Below, one piece after another: positions 1-8,852 of a stretch of 64,000 bases of DNA. The translations under genes were made by a program, and so were the position numbers. Each line of letters starts with the position of its first letter. Position 1 is the first letter of the stretch. A model generated the notes under the pieces. The model ran no database searches. It was not told the origin of the DNA and was given only the letters and a program-made list of their open reading frames with translations. The stretch is from MGIIb-O2 sp002494975 (GTDB lineage Archaea; Thermoplasmatota; Poseidoniia; Poseidoniales; Thalassarchaeaceae): NCBI GenBank assembly GCA_028355015.1, contig JAOMRN010000003.1:1-64000 (forward strand), read 5' to 3'.

Positions 1-1
1 A

Positions 2-937
2 TGGGATGCCCAAGTATACATTATGTCTGATGCCGAAGGCCCTGTTTTAGATTGGGCAGAAAATAACTCAGCCAATTATGAAATTATTATTGAAATGCCC
101 CTTGGTTCAGTTACTGATTCTGAAAATATTGAGCGGTTATTCAATATTGTAGGTCTTGATAATTTCCAAAGTGGAATGCGACCAATCTCAGTTATTGAGG
201 GAGATTTCCCAAATGCCAACGGAGAGTTGTCTGAAGTAATTATGGATGAAGGCAGTATGGGATTTCTAGGATGGAGTGTTGGAGAACAACAAACTGTGGG
301 TATTAATGGCGTTCAACAGGATGTTGAAATTGTGGGGGTATCAAGTTCTGAGCTCGCCAGAACTATGTATTTTCTACGTGGAGATTTAAGTGAAATCCTA
401 GGCGTCAATGCAACTTCCATTTATCTTCAGCTACCAGAAGGAGTAGAGGTTAATTCCGATTTAGGTGAGGCTTCTACTGGTATCGTAGAGCGGCAAACCC
501 TTCTCGATGGCATTAACAGTTTACTCGATCAACAAACCCAAATCTTCCAGGGCATGATGTATCTTGGACTCCTGTTCACTATAGTGGTAATGTTCAATAC
601 GATGATTATGAATGTTGCAGAACGTGATTTTGAATTGGCAACATTACGAGTATTAGGAGCTTCAACACGTAGTCTTGGTCTGATGCTTCTGTTTGAAAGT
701 CTTCTTATTGGTGTCATCGGAGGTATTGTTGGTGTTCTGTTTGCCTATGCTGGAGCAGTAGGCTTAGCAGCATCATTTTCATCCTGGCAGTTTATAGTGC
801 CTGTTACTATTATCCCAAGCGTCGCCTGGCAGTTGATGGCAGGAGTGGTTCTTATTGCCGTAGCAATGACTCCATTTGGAGTTTGGAGATTAAGGCATAT
901 GGATTTGGTAGAGAAAGTAAAAGACCTATCTCAATGA
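2..937 (+). CDS. FtsX-like ABC transporter permease, C-terminal part (truncated by window edge)
   Basis: The reading frame is open to the left edge, so the ATG at 23 is probably internal and the gene starts outside the window. The visible part has a periplasmic-type domain followed by three hydrophobic segments (around residues 180-205, 220-250 and 265-290 from the ATG at 23). The segment between the first two, with ERDFELATLRVLGAS, is the loop typical of the FtsX/MacB permease domain (PF02687). Such proteins pair with an ATPase to form MacB- or LolCDE-type transporters that drive envelope processes rather than bulk transport. No ATPase is visible, so it would have to lie upstream. It ends 10 bp before exonuclease III. 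Family assignment is good; substrate is unknown. Confidence 0.8.
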   Translation, partial: WDAQVYIMSDAEGPVLDWAENNSANYEIIIEMPLGSVTDSENIERLFNIVGLDNFQSGMRPISVIEGDFPNANGELSEVIMDEGSMGFLGWSVGEQQTVGINGVQQDVEIVGVSSSELARTMYFLRGDLSEILGVNATSIYLQLPEGVEVNSDLGEASTGIVERQTLLDGINSLLDQQTQIFQGMMYLGLLFTIVVMFNTMIMNVAERDFELATLRVLGASTRSLGLMLLFESLLIGVIGGIVGVLFAYAGAVGLAASFSSWQFIVPVTIIPSVAWQLMAGVVLIAVAMTPFGVWRLRHMDLVEKVKDLSQ

Positions 938-947
938 GGCGTATATC

Positions 948-1727
948 ATGAGGATTGTGACTTGGAATCTAAATGGTATCAGAGCCGCGCATCGTAAAGG
1001 ACTTGATGATTTTATTAATAAAATAGATAGTGATATTTGGCTATTTCAAGAAGTAAGGGCTTTACCTGAACAGATGCCAAAAGATTGGCAACCAATAGGT
1101 GGCCATGAAATTATTTGGCACCCCGCTGAGAAAAAAGGATATTCAGGAGTCTCAACTTGGTCAAGAGTAGGAATTTCTGAAGAAGGACGTGGTATTTCTA
1201 CTAATGTTGACCTCGATGACTCTGAAGGAAGAGTACTCCATACAAAACATGGTAATCTTCACTGTATCAATATTTATCTTCCAAATGGCGGGGCTAATAT
1301 CGAAAGACAGAATTTTAAAGATCAGTGGTTAGAAGATTTATTAAATTGGTCTAAGAAATTTATAGATTTAGATGAACCAGTTTTACTTTGCGGTGATCTT
1401 AATATTGCACACACTGAAAATGATATTTGGAATCCTTCAGGCAATAAAAATACTTCTGGATTCCTTATTCATGAGCGTGAATGGTTTACTAGATTCTTAT
1501 CTAATGGTTGGCATGACTTACTTAGGAGAGAAGTTGGTGATATTAAGGGACCATATTCTTGGTGGTCTAATAGGGGTCAGGCTAGAGCTTTGAATAGAGG
1601 ATGGAGGATTGATTATGCTCTTGCTAATGAAGCAGCGTTAAAGATTTTCAGATCTGCTAAAGTTTTGAGAGAAGGAGGTCTTGTAGTCTCTGATCATGCG
1701 CCTCTTATCGTAGATTTGGACATTTAA
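948..1727 (+). CDS. xth: Exodeoxyribonuclease III / AP endonuclease
   Basis: This 259-residue protein has the full exonuclease III layout. It opens with RIVTWNLNGIRAA, carries a metal-binding glutamate in FQEVRA, then GDLNIAHTENDIWNP, a substrate-binding segment around WWSNRGQARALNRGWRIDY, and closes with SDHAPLIVDL, the catalytic Asp-His pair. It cleaves the DNA backbone 5' of abasic sites in base excision repair. Length matches the family (about 250-270). It lies 10 bp after the permease gene. Endonuclease III and PolX, two other repair enzymes, are encoded near 41-43 kb. Confidence 0.93.
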   Translation: MRIVTWNLNGIRAAHRKGLDDFINKIDSDIWLFQEVRALPEQMPKDWQPIGGHEIIWHPAEKKGYSGVSTWSRVGISEEGRGISTNVDLDDSEGRVLHTKHGNLHCINIYLPNGGANIERQNFKDQWLEDLLNWSKKFIDLDEPVLLCGDLNIAHTENDIWNPSGNKNTSGFLIHEREWFTRFLSNGWHDLLRREVGDIKGPYSWWSNRGQARALNRGWRIDYALANEAALKIFRSAKVLREGGLVVSDHAPLIVDLDI

Positions 1728-1801
1728 GGCATATTTTTTGTATGAATTGTCTGTTATTTCTATACGATACCTTTCAAGAGTAAGATAGCAGGCGGTAATT
1801 C

Positions 1802-2599
1802 ATGAGAGAAGGGCTTGTAGACCGTCTTGCTCGAATTCTTCCAGGTGGTAAAGGCGTATGGGTGCCTATGGATCATGGTATCTCAGGATATCCTGAGAAA
1901 GGTCTAGAACGAATGGATGAAGTAATATCATCTTGTATCTCTGGTGGTGCAGATGCCATAGTTTTACAGAAAGGCGCTCTGAGCCACTTTGTTGAGACAA
2001 CAGGATGGAGTAATTTCATTTGTCATGTATCAGTTTCTACCGTGAACGCAGGTTCGAGAGACCAGTATAAAGTAAAAGTGGCAAATGCAGAAGAATGTCT
2101 GATTCGAGGTGCTAACGGTGTTTCTGCTCAGATAAATCTTGGTGATGTGAATGAGCCAGAGATGATTGAAGATATGGGGATGTTGACAAGTGAGGCTTTA
2201 CCCCTAGGTCTCCCTACATTAGGGATGATATATCCAAGAGGTCCCAATCTGAAGATTGCTGAAGATGATACTACTAGAGGTGCAGCGCATGCAGCAAGAG
2301 TTGCCTGGGAATTGGGATGTGATGTAGTCAAGGTTCCTTGGACAGGAGACATTGATTCATTCAAATTAGTATGTCAAGCAGTCCCTATACCAGTTCTTAT
2401 TTCAGGTGGACCAAGAGGGATTTCATTTATTGATTTATTAGAAATCGTAGAATCCGCAATTTTGGCAGGTGGCTCAGGTGTTTGTATTGGTCGTCAAGTA
2501 TTTGGTTCAGGGAATCCCGAATCTTGTATTCGTGCTCTTAGGGCAATAGTTCATGATGGCTTAACTGCTAATGAAGCTTCAAAGTTAATCGAAAGGTGA
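1802..2599 (+). CDS. 2-amino-3,7-dideoxy-D-threo-hept-6-ulosonate (ADTH) synthase
   Basis: This 265-residue protein belongs to the class I aldolase family (DhnA/archaeal fructose-bisphosphate aldolase-like). MDHGISGYPEKGLE near the start and VKVPWTGD around residue 180, which carries the Schiff-base lysine, fit the family; ISGGPRG is the phosphate-binding strand. Archaeal FBP aldolase has the same fold, but this gene sits 4 bp before dehydroquinate synthase II and leads an aromatic operon, which points to ADTH synthase, the first step of the alternative route to dehydroquinate known from Methanocaldococcus. The 74-bp gap upstream should hold the operon promoter. Confidence 0.85.
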   Translation: MREGLVDRLARILPGGKGVWVPMDHGISGYPEKGLERMDEVISSCISGGADAIVLQKGALSHFVETTGWSNFICHVSVSTVNAGSRDQYKVKVANAEECLIRGANGVSAQINLGDVNEPEMIEDMGMLTSEALPLGLPTLGMIYPRGPNLKIAEDDTTRGAAHAARVAWELGCDVVKVPWTGDIDSFKLVCQAVPIPVLISGGPRGISFIDLLEIVESAILAGGSGVCIGRQVFGSGNPESCIRALRAIVHDGLTANEASKLIER

Positions 2600-2603
2600 G
2601 TCT

Positions 2604-3542
2604 GTGGAACTTTGGCAAGATTCAGGTACAGAATCTCTTCGCAAATCTTGTTCTCGTATTTGGAAAGGTTCTGATTCTGATGTCGCGGAAGTTAATCTTG
2701 ATGATGCTTCATCACAGAAGGAAGCAATATCGCTTATTGGAATGATTCCTTGGATTCTTGTTAGATGTTCTGATTGGACAATGATTCCTTTGGAGAATTT
2801 AATCTCACATTCCTCGGGTAGTGGAACAAAAATCGCAGTATCAATAAATAACGTTGTCGATCTTAATGGCGCTGCATTTGCTCTTGAACACGGAGTTGAT
2901 GCTTTGCTGCTACCTTCTCAAAATGAAGAAATATGGAAAGAAGCAGAATTGATAATTTCTAGTAAAAAATCTACTGATAAATATTCTAAACCTATTGTCG
3001 ACTTATCAATTGCAACAATATTATCAATAAATTCTAGTGGGGTCGGGGAAAGAGTATGTATTGATTTAATAGAGCGTTTAGAAATTGGTGAAGGTATGGT
3101 GATTGGGTCCAATTCGTCGTCTCTGGCTTTAGTTCATGGAGAAACAATAGAGTCAGAATATGTCCCATCTAGGCCATTTAGAGTAAATGCTGGTTCAATT
3201 CATTCTTACGTTTTGATGTCCGATGGTTCAACTAAATATCTTTCAGAATTATCAGCAGGTGATGAGGTATCAGTTATTTCTCATTCTGGTGTATTTAGGA
3301 AATCTATCATTGGTAGACTAAAAATAGAAAGAAGGCCATTTTTGATAATACGTTTTAGATCTAAGTCTGGTAACGAAGGTCAGATAATGTTACAACAAGC
3401 AGAAACCGTAAGACTTGTTAATGCCTCAGGAAGTATAATTTCTGTTACTAATTTAGAAATTGGAGATGAAATCATAGTACGTAATGATAATCAAATGAGA
3501 CATATAGGTAATGCGCTTGACGGGGAGATGAGAGAAAAATGA
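2604..3542 (+). CDS. 3-dehydroquinate synthase II
   Basis: This 312-residue protein matches archaeal dehydroquinate synthase II, which oxidatively deaminates and cyclises ADTH to 3-dehydroquinate. It has the family's N-terminal TIM-barrel-like half and a C-terminal half rich in beta strands (GEGMVIGSNSSSLALVHGE, then PFRVNAGSIHSYVL). It begins with GTG at 2604, and the SD AGGTGA is the end of the upstream gene, overlapping its stop codon, so the two are translationally linked. It overlaps the next gene by four bases. The residues around 100-140 are less conserved than I would expect, but the C-terminal half is clear. Confidence 0.88.
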   Translation: MELWQDSGTESLRKSCSRIWKGSDSDVAEVNLDDASSQKEAISLIGMIPWILVRCSDWTMIPLENLISHSSGSGTKIAVSINNVVDLNGAAFALEHGVDALLLPSQNEEIWKEAELIISSKKSTDKYSKPIVDLSIATILSINSSGVGERVCIDLIERLEIGEGMVIGSNSSSLALVHGETIESEYVPSRPFRVNAGSIHSYVLMSDGSTKYLSELSAGDEVSVISHSGVFRKSIIGRLKIERRPFLIIRFRSKSGNEGQIMLQQAETVRLVNASGSIISVTNLEIGDEIIVRNDNQMRHIGNALDGEMREK

Positions 3543-4393
3543 AAGTACTCGCAGAGGCTGAAGCCAACGCCGCAATTTCTGTTCTCCATGCTCTAGGATT
3601 AGGTAAAGGTTGTTCAATAGGTATTGATTTGAAAGTTTTAGTCAGGTTAGTATCTGAGCCTCAAGATGTAAAAGAGGATTTACATTCATTGTTAGATTCA
3701 GTTGAAATAATATGGAGCGAAGCTGGTCTTCCTTTACCTGATAATTTTGGATGGCAAATAGTATCTAATGTACCAATGGGACAGGGACTTAAGTCTAGTT
3801 CAGCAATTTCTTGTGCCGCAATTAAAGCGTTAAATATCGCCACATGGACTGGATTAAATGAATCTGAAATAATCGATTTGTCAGTTTCTTCACAACGACA
3901 TGCCGGCTGTACTGTAACCGGTAGTATGGATGATTCATGGGCATCTATTTCTCCGGGTTGGAAATTAGTAGATCCATCTCAACCTGCCAAATATTCTATT
4001 CTAATAGAAGGCGAAATAAAGGAAGACTATTGTGTATTTATTATACTTAGAGGGACGCGTTCGAATGAAATTAATTCTCAAAAATTTAACGACCAATTAA
4101 CAATTTTTGAACGCTCATTAAGTTCTCTATCAAATGGTTCAGTTTTTCACGCTATGTCAGCAAATGGTATGGCAGTTGCTGCAGCTACAGATGATGATGA
4201 GGCTCTCAGGATTTGCAATAATGTCATAGCGAACGGAGCTCTTTCAGCAGCAATAACTGGTTCTGGCCCTGCTATCTCAGTTGTTTGTTTTAAACAAGAC
4301 AAAGCATTAATTGAAGAAGTTCTTAGTAGAACTCAATATGAAATTATCGAGAGTAGTTTTCAGGAATCTGATTTAGCGGAGATGATTAAATGA
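3539..4393 (+). CDS. Shikimate kinase, archaeal GHMP-superfamily type
   Basis: A 284-residue GHMP-fold kinase. PMGQGLKSSSAISCAAIKAL at about residues 78-97 is the GHMP ATP-binding motif, and the C-terminal ITGSGPAISVV is the third GHMP motif. Its place between dehydroquinate synthase II and chorismate synthase identifies the substrate as shikimate; archaea use this unrelated enzyme instead of bacterial AroK. It overlaps both neighbours by four bases (ATGA), typical of a coupled operon. Dehydroquinase and shikimate dehydrogenase are not in the window. Confidence 0.9.
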   Translation: MKVLAEAEANAAISVLHALGLGKGCSIGIDLKVLVRLVSEPQDVKEDLHSLLDSVEIIWSEAGLPLPDNFGWQIVSNVPMGQGLKSSSAISCAAIKALNIATWTGLNESEIIDLSVSSQRHAGCTVTGSMDDSWASISPGWKLVDPSQPAKYSILIEGEIKEDYCVFIILRGTRSNEINSQKFNDQLTIFERSLSSLSNGSVFHAMSANGMAVAAATDDDEALRICNNVIANGALSAAITGSGPAISVVCFKQDKALIEEVLSRTQYEIIESSFQESDLAEMIK

Positions 4394-5487
4394 GTATGAA
4401 ATTAGGAGACCGACTTCGAGTGACTCTTTTTGGAGAAAGCCACGGACGATGTGTTGGTGCGTTATTAGAGGGATTACCAGCGGGAACACCTATCAACAAC
4501 GACGCATTAATTGAATTCATAGACAGAAGAAAACCTGGTAGGAAAGGACTTTCATCGAGAGCAGAAATCGACAAATGTGAGATAATGTCTGGTGTTCATG
4601 AGGGTATTGCTACCGGTTGGCCAATACTTCTGCTGACTCACAACTCGGATATACGTTCGAAAGACTATTCATTTCTTCCAGATCATCCCAGACCTGGTCA
4701 CGCAGATATGGTTGAACATGTAAGGTCAGAAGGTGTGAGTGATTTGAGAGGGGGTGGGGCACAATCTGCAAGATTGACATTCGGACTTGTTGCTGCAGGT
4801 AGTCAAGCGCGTAGTTTACTAGATTCAGTGGGTTGGAGTTGTAATGCCCATCTAGCCAGTGTTGGAGAGATTCGTTCTAAGCCTTTATTCCAATTAGATA
4901 GATCATCTCCTTTAGATAATGGTACTGATATGTTTCGTTTGAATTGTAGAGATCCAGATGCAGTCGTTAAAATGTCCGAATTATTAGAGAATGTAAGACG
5001 TGATCTTGACTCTATAGGTTCATCTGTAGAGTTATTGATTGAGGGATTACCTATTGGAGTTGGAGAACCATGGTTCGATGGTATTGAGCCAGCATTAGCT
5101 AGAGGTATGATGGCCATACCTGGCGCCAGAGCTATTGAGTTTTCTCATGGATTTGAGACCTCTAAAATGAGAGGTTCTGAGAATAATGATGCATGGTTAC
5201 TAGAAGATGATGAGTTTTCTTTAGCAGGTTCTAAATCTGGAAATGCAGATGGTTCATTAGGTGGACGTTCAACTAGTGCTGCAGTCAGAGTTGTTGTTCA
5301 CTTCAAACCACCGAGTAGCCTTGCTAGAGAACAATCTACGCTACATCTACCAAGTGGTGAACAGAGACCACTTCGGGTTCTTGGTCGTCATGATCCTGTT
5401 TTAGGACCAAGAGCTGTGCCTGTAGTCGAATCTGTAGCGATATTAGTTATGGCGGACTTAGGACTTATTGGTGGATATATCGAGTAG
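4390..5487 (+). CDS. aroC: Chorismate synthase
   Basis: A 365-residue chorismate synthase, the FMNH2-dependent last step of the shikimate pathway. GESHGRCVGALLEGLPAG near residue 15, RPGHADMVEH near 98 and RGGGAQSARLTFGLVAAG near 118 are signature segments; GRHDPVLGPRAVPVVES near the C terminus is the other. The length matches the family. The start overlaps the shikimate kinase stop (ATGA). The gene is the last of the operon and ends 5 bp before the convergent membrane protein, so any terminator must lie within or across these ends. Confidence 0.95.
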   Translation: MSMKLGDRLRVTLFGESHGRCVGALLEGLPAGTPINNDALIEFIDRRKPGRKGLSSRAEIDKCEIMSGVHEGIATGWPILLLTHNSDIRSKDYSFLPDHPRPGHADMVEHVRSEGVSDLRGGGAQSARLTFGLVAAGSQARSLLDSVGWSCNAHLASVGEIRSKPLFQLDRSSPLDNGTDMFRLNCRDPDAVVKMSELLENVRRDLDSIGSSVELLIEGLPIGVGEPWFDGIEPALARGMMAIPGARAIEFSHGFETSKMRGSENNDAWLLEDDEFSLAGSKSGNADGSLGGRSTSAAVRVVVHFKPPSSLAREQSTLHLPSGEQRPLRVLGRHDPVLGPRAVPVVESVAILVMADLGLIGGYIE

Positions 5488-5492
5488 ATTCT

Positions 5493-6416
5493 TTATTTAC
5501 TACCATTTTCTCTCATTTGAGCTAACCTTACTGGTAGATTCACTGCAAATGCAGATGCAACAATCATAAAAACAACTGCAGTTCCTAAAGCTACACCATA
5601 AACTGAAGTTAATTCTACACTTTCTGCTAATCTATCTGCAGCAGCATCACTGCCTAGTAATCCAACTATTGATGGAATAATTAGATTAATCATTAATGTG
5701 ACCAAAGCAACTAATCCCGCTACTATTGGAGTAATTAATAATGATCTGTAATATTGAGATGTTATTTTCTTGACATTCATGACATAAACTTCGCCTGTTC
5801 TAATAGACTTGTCTAGCATAGAGAAACGTATGATTCCACTAGTTAGTTCAATGTACATAACAAGGAAAATTGCATAAGATATTAAGAGTAATTTTTGTGA
5901 AATCTCACCATCTGGTAACAGGTCAATCCCGAATTCAACTTTACTTCCCGCGAATCGAATTGTAACTAATATTAGAACTACATAAGATATCAATATTGCA
6001 CGTTGATCTCTTTGAAAGACCCCATACATTCCCCCAATGAATCCTATTCCTATTAGTAAGAGGTGTATTGCTACTCCCATGATGGGTATTTCCATGAGGT
6101 CACTTAGCCAGAACCATGCTGTACCAGAAACTGGTGTAACTGTAAATGTAACAATACATAACAATGTTAGAATAATTGCTGCTGACATTTGTAGAGTTTG
6201 AACTACTCTATCGGGAGGTAGGAATTTAGTTCTAGTTACAATTGGTCCTCCAAAGAATGACTCAATAACTGAAGGTACATGCACTTCTGGAATTGCATCT
6301 TTAGGAATTTCACTACTACCTTTCATCTTTCCTGCAGCTTTTTTTCTGCTAGGTGCTGATGACCTGATAGTTTTTCCATCATACAAATGAGCAGTATCTG
6401 ATTTTTGTTCTACCAA
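5493..6416 (-). CDS. Polytopic membrane protein of the MoxR/DUF58 operon
   Basis: I do not recognise this 307-residue protein. The first 70 residues are hydrophilic and basic (APSRKKAAGKMKGSS), so likely cytoplasmic. About seven hydrophobic segments follow, beginning near 75, 110, 135, 165, 215, 240 and 275. It is the last gene of a four-gene run with DUF4350, MoxR ATPase and DUF58 genes and starts 12 bp after DUF58, so it is probably a membrane component of the same system. MoxR loci often encode membrane proteins of low conservation, so context is the main evidence. Confidence 0.6.
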   Translation of the reverse strand: MVEQKSDTAHLYDGKTIRSSAPSRKKAAGKMKGSSEIPKDAIPEVHVPSVIESFFGGPIVTRTKFLPPDRVVQTLQMSAAIILTLLCIVTFTVTPVSGTAWFWLSDLMEIPIMGVAIHLLLIGIGFIGGMYGVFQRDQRAILISYVVLILVTIRFAGSKVEFGIDLLPDGEISQKLLLISYAIFLVMYIELTSGIIRFSMLDKSIRTGEVYVMNVKKITSQYYRSLLITPIVAGLVALVTLMINLIIPSIVGLLGSDAAADRLAESVELTSVYGVALGTAVVFMIVASAFAVNLPVRLAQMRENGSK

Positions 6417-6428
6417 TTAATCAACTCC

Positions 6429-7748
6429 TCAAAATCCTCTCGCCCCAGACAAAGCTGTATTTAGTAGCATATCTGGTTCCCAATCCATTACATTAGCTCC
6501 TAGTCCTCTTAACTCGCTCATTAGGATATCCCTTTCTGTTTTGAGTAATTCGTAACCAGTCCTATCTAATCTTCTTGCATCAAATTCGAATTGTAAACTA
6601 CTTGGCGATAATATAGTGACATCAAAGTTTCTTGACCTTAGGTCTCTAACCGCTTCAATTATTGTTGGATCATCTTCTAATGGGCTCAGAATAATAATCG
6701 GGCTACCTCTATTTATGTGCGGCATAATTCTATTTGTGACGACTTTAAGTGGAGTATTTCCTTTAGCCATTGCCCCCGCTAGTTTTGTTAAAATAACATA
6801 TAATTGCTTTTTACCAGTATCTCTGTCAACTGAAACAATTTCATCGCTGTAAACAACTAATCCTACTGAATCTCTTCTTGAGAGGAAATATTGTGCAAGA
6901 CTTGCTGCTGCTCTTGTACTGTAAACTAATGAATTCCGACTTACTGGTCCTGTTTCAGAAACTGATCTACTATCTACTAATAATATGATGTCGCTAACCG
7001 CATCTCTTTCAAACTCGTTTACCATTAATTTCCCACCAGAACGGGCTGTAGCTTTCCAGTTGACTTTCTTCATAGCATCTCCTGGTACATATTCTCTAAG
7101 GTTATAGAAATTTGAACCTTCTCCAGGGTTTCTAATATTTACTGCACCAGTAAATATTTTTGGTACCCGACTTTTAATCAGTGCATCTTTAATATCTTCC
7201 ATTTTTGGAAATACAAGAAAATCATCATACAAGTGTATTTCTCTTTCATTATGGAACAGTCCAAATGTATCTTGTATCCTGATACATACAGGACCTATAG
7301 TATAAAATCCTCTTAATGGGGCTTCAATAGTATATGCAATTTCTGTTTCTCTTTGAGGTCCTAATTCCATTAAAACATAGTTTGCTCCTTTCTTTATTCT
7401 CATTACTTCAGGTACACGATCTCTAACTTCCAGAACCTTGGAGAGGTTTGATTTATTCTGGATTCTAATAGATACATCGACTTCACCGTCTTCGAAGACA
7501 CGTGCTGAAGAAAGTCTCCTTAATGCTACGAGATTTTGTAGTGCTACACCACCTGAGTCCACTTCTTCATCCATTCTTCTACCGGATGATGAGACATCAG
7601 CATTTGTAGTTCTGAATGCTGCCCATGTAAGGAAGGAAAGAAGAACTACAGCTACTGTTACTAACTGCTGGTTGCGTAAAACTAGGCCGAGAAGATACAA
7701 AGCTATCGCTAAAGAAGCGAACATCGCCGATTTTCTACTCCATGCCAT
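6429..7748 (-). CDS. DUF58 domain membrane-anchored protein with vWA-like fold
   Basis: A DUF58 protein of 439 residues. Two hydrophobic segments lie near residues 8-40. The hallmark sequence GEGSNFYNLREYVPGDAMKK, followed by VNWKATARSGGKLMVNEFE, is at about 215-255, and a vWA-like domain follows with ILLVDSRS (metal-site DxSxS-like). Start choice: an upstream TTG at 7754 would sit directly against the SD, whereas ATG 7748 lies 6 nt after a perfect AAGGAGGT (7755-7762). DUF58 proteins are usual partners of MoxR ATPases. It follows MoxR with a 29-bp gap. Confidence 0.88.
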   Translation of the reverse strand: MAWSRKSAMFASLAIALYLLGLVLRNQQLVTVAVVLLSFLTWAAFRTTNADVSSSGRRMDEEVDSGGVALQNLVALRRLSSARVFEDGEVDVSIRIQNKSNLSKVLEVRDRVPEVMRIKKGANYVLMELGPQRETEIAYTIEAPLRGFYTIGPVCIRIQDTFGLFHNEREIHLYDDFLVFPKMEDIKDALIKSRVPKIFTGAVNIRNPGEGSNFYNLREYVPGDAMKKVNWKATARSGGKLMVNEFERDAVSDIILLVDSRSVSETGPVSRNSLVYSTRAAASLAQYFLSRRDSVGLVVYSDEIVSVDRDTGKKQLYVILTKLAGAMAKGNTPLKVVTNRIMPHINRGSPIIILSPLEDDPTIIEAVRDLRSRNFDVTILSPSSLQFEFDARRLDRTGYELLKTERDILMSELRGLGANVMDWEPDMLLNTALSGARGF

Positions 7749-7754
7749 AAGCAA

Positions 7755-7762
7755 ACCTCCTT
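7755..7762 (-). promoter_or_regulatory. Strong Shine-Dalgarno site of the DUF58 gene
   Basis: AAGGAGGT read on the minus strand, six nucleotides before ATG 7748. It decides against the TTG at 7754 as start and shows SD-dependent initiation in this genome. Confidence 0.8.
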
Positions 7763-7777
7763 AGATCTGTATTCTAT

Positions 7778-8833
7778 TCAAACCGTTGGAACAGGGACTT
7801 GCCTGAGGATATCTGCAACAACTTGATCAGTCTCAAGACCTTTTATTTGATGTTCTGGTTTCAAAATTAGTCTGTGTGAAACTGCTAATGTAGCTACAGC
7901 TTTCACATCGTCGGGTGTGACGAAATCTCTTCCGCGCATAGCAGCTGCAGCACGACTTGTCTTCAGTAATGCTTGAGAACCACGAGGTGAAGAACCAACT
8001 AATACACGCGGGTCTTCTCTAGTTCTAGATACAATTTCTACCATGTACATTCTTACTGCCGGGTCTACGTAAACATCCTCAATTGCTTGTTGCATAGCAA
8101 CAACTCTAGCGGGGTCGGTAATTACGTCAACTTCAACTGCGTCTTTCTTTCTTTCAATTCTTCTTCTTAGAATCTCATCTTCATCCGCTCTGTCAGGATA
8201 TCCTACAGACATCTTGAACATGAAACGGTCTAATTGAGCCTCAGGTAGAGGATAAGTTCCTTCTTGTTCTACTGGATTCTGTGTAGCCATTGTCAAGAAT
8301 GGTGATGGTAATTTGTGAGTAATTACACCAATAGTTACTTGCTTTTCTTGCATCGCTTCCAGTAAAGCAGCCTGTGTCTTTGGAGGTGCTCTATTTATTT
8401 CGTCTGACAGAAGTAGGTTACAGAAGATAGGTCCTGGTTTGAAACTAAATTCTCCTTTCTTTGCATCATAGATATTTGTTCCAGTGATATCTGCTGGAAG
8501 CAAATCAGGCGTAAACTGTACACGCTTGAAATCACATCCTAATGCGTCTGCGAAAGTGTTGGTCATCAGTGTTTTTGCAAGTCCCGGATAATCTTCGAAT
8601 AGAAGATTACCGTTAGATAAAATGTTAACCATAACATTGTCAATTACATGGGCCTTTCCAATGATAACTTTCTGAACCTCTAGGCTTATCGCTTCTGCGA
8701 TCGCCCCTACAGCTTCGAGTTTGTCACTCATTTTCTTAGTTCCACGAACGGTTTCGGCTTTCTTTGCATATCCCTGACTGACCGCGTCTGCTTGCGGTGC
8801 TGCTGGTTTTTCTGCTGGTGGTGTTGCGTTCAT
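7778..8833 (-). CDS. MoxR family AAA+ ATPase
   Basis: A 351-residue MoxR ATPase. After an Ala/Pro-rich N-terminal 30 residues comes the AAA+ core: the Walker A position carries FEDYPGLAKT instead of the usual GxPGxGKT, which is the common MoxR form; Walker B is LLSDEINRAPPKTQAALLEAMQE with the family signature; TMATQNPVEQEGTYPLPEAQ is the sensor region, and SSPRGSQAL is sensor 2. MoxR ATPases act as chaperone-like factors that activate vWA proteins, here plausibly the DUF58 product encoded next. An SD (GGAGAG) precedes the ATG. It lies 19 bp after the DUF4350 gene. Confidence 0.93.
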   Translation of the reverse strand: MNATPPAEKPAAPQADAVSQGYAKKAETVRGTKKMSDKLEAVGAIAEAISLEVQKVIIGKAHVIDNVMVNILSNGNLLFEDYPGLAKTLMTNTFADALGCDFKRVQFTPDLLPADITGTNIYDAKKGEFSFKPGPIFCNLLLSDEINRAPPKTQAALLEAMQEKQVTIGVITHKLPSPFLTMATQNPVEQEGTYPLPEAQLDRFMFKMSVGYPDRADEDEILRRRIERKKDAVEVDVITDPARVVAMQQAIEDVYVDPAVRMYMVEIVSRTREDPRVLVGSSPRGSQALLKTSRAAAAMRGRDFVTPDDVKAVATLAVSHRLILKPEHQIKGLETDQVVADILRQVPVPTV

Positions 8834-8852
8834 TTTTCATCTCTCCAATTTT

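Noticed and set aside
1728..1801. Possible tRNA gene or RNA in the 74-bp gap
   Set aside because: No cloverleaf, no CCA end and no conserved TTCGA arm; only a T-run near 1735 that may end transcription of xth.
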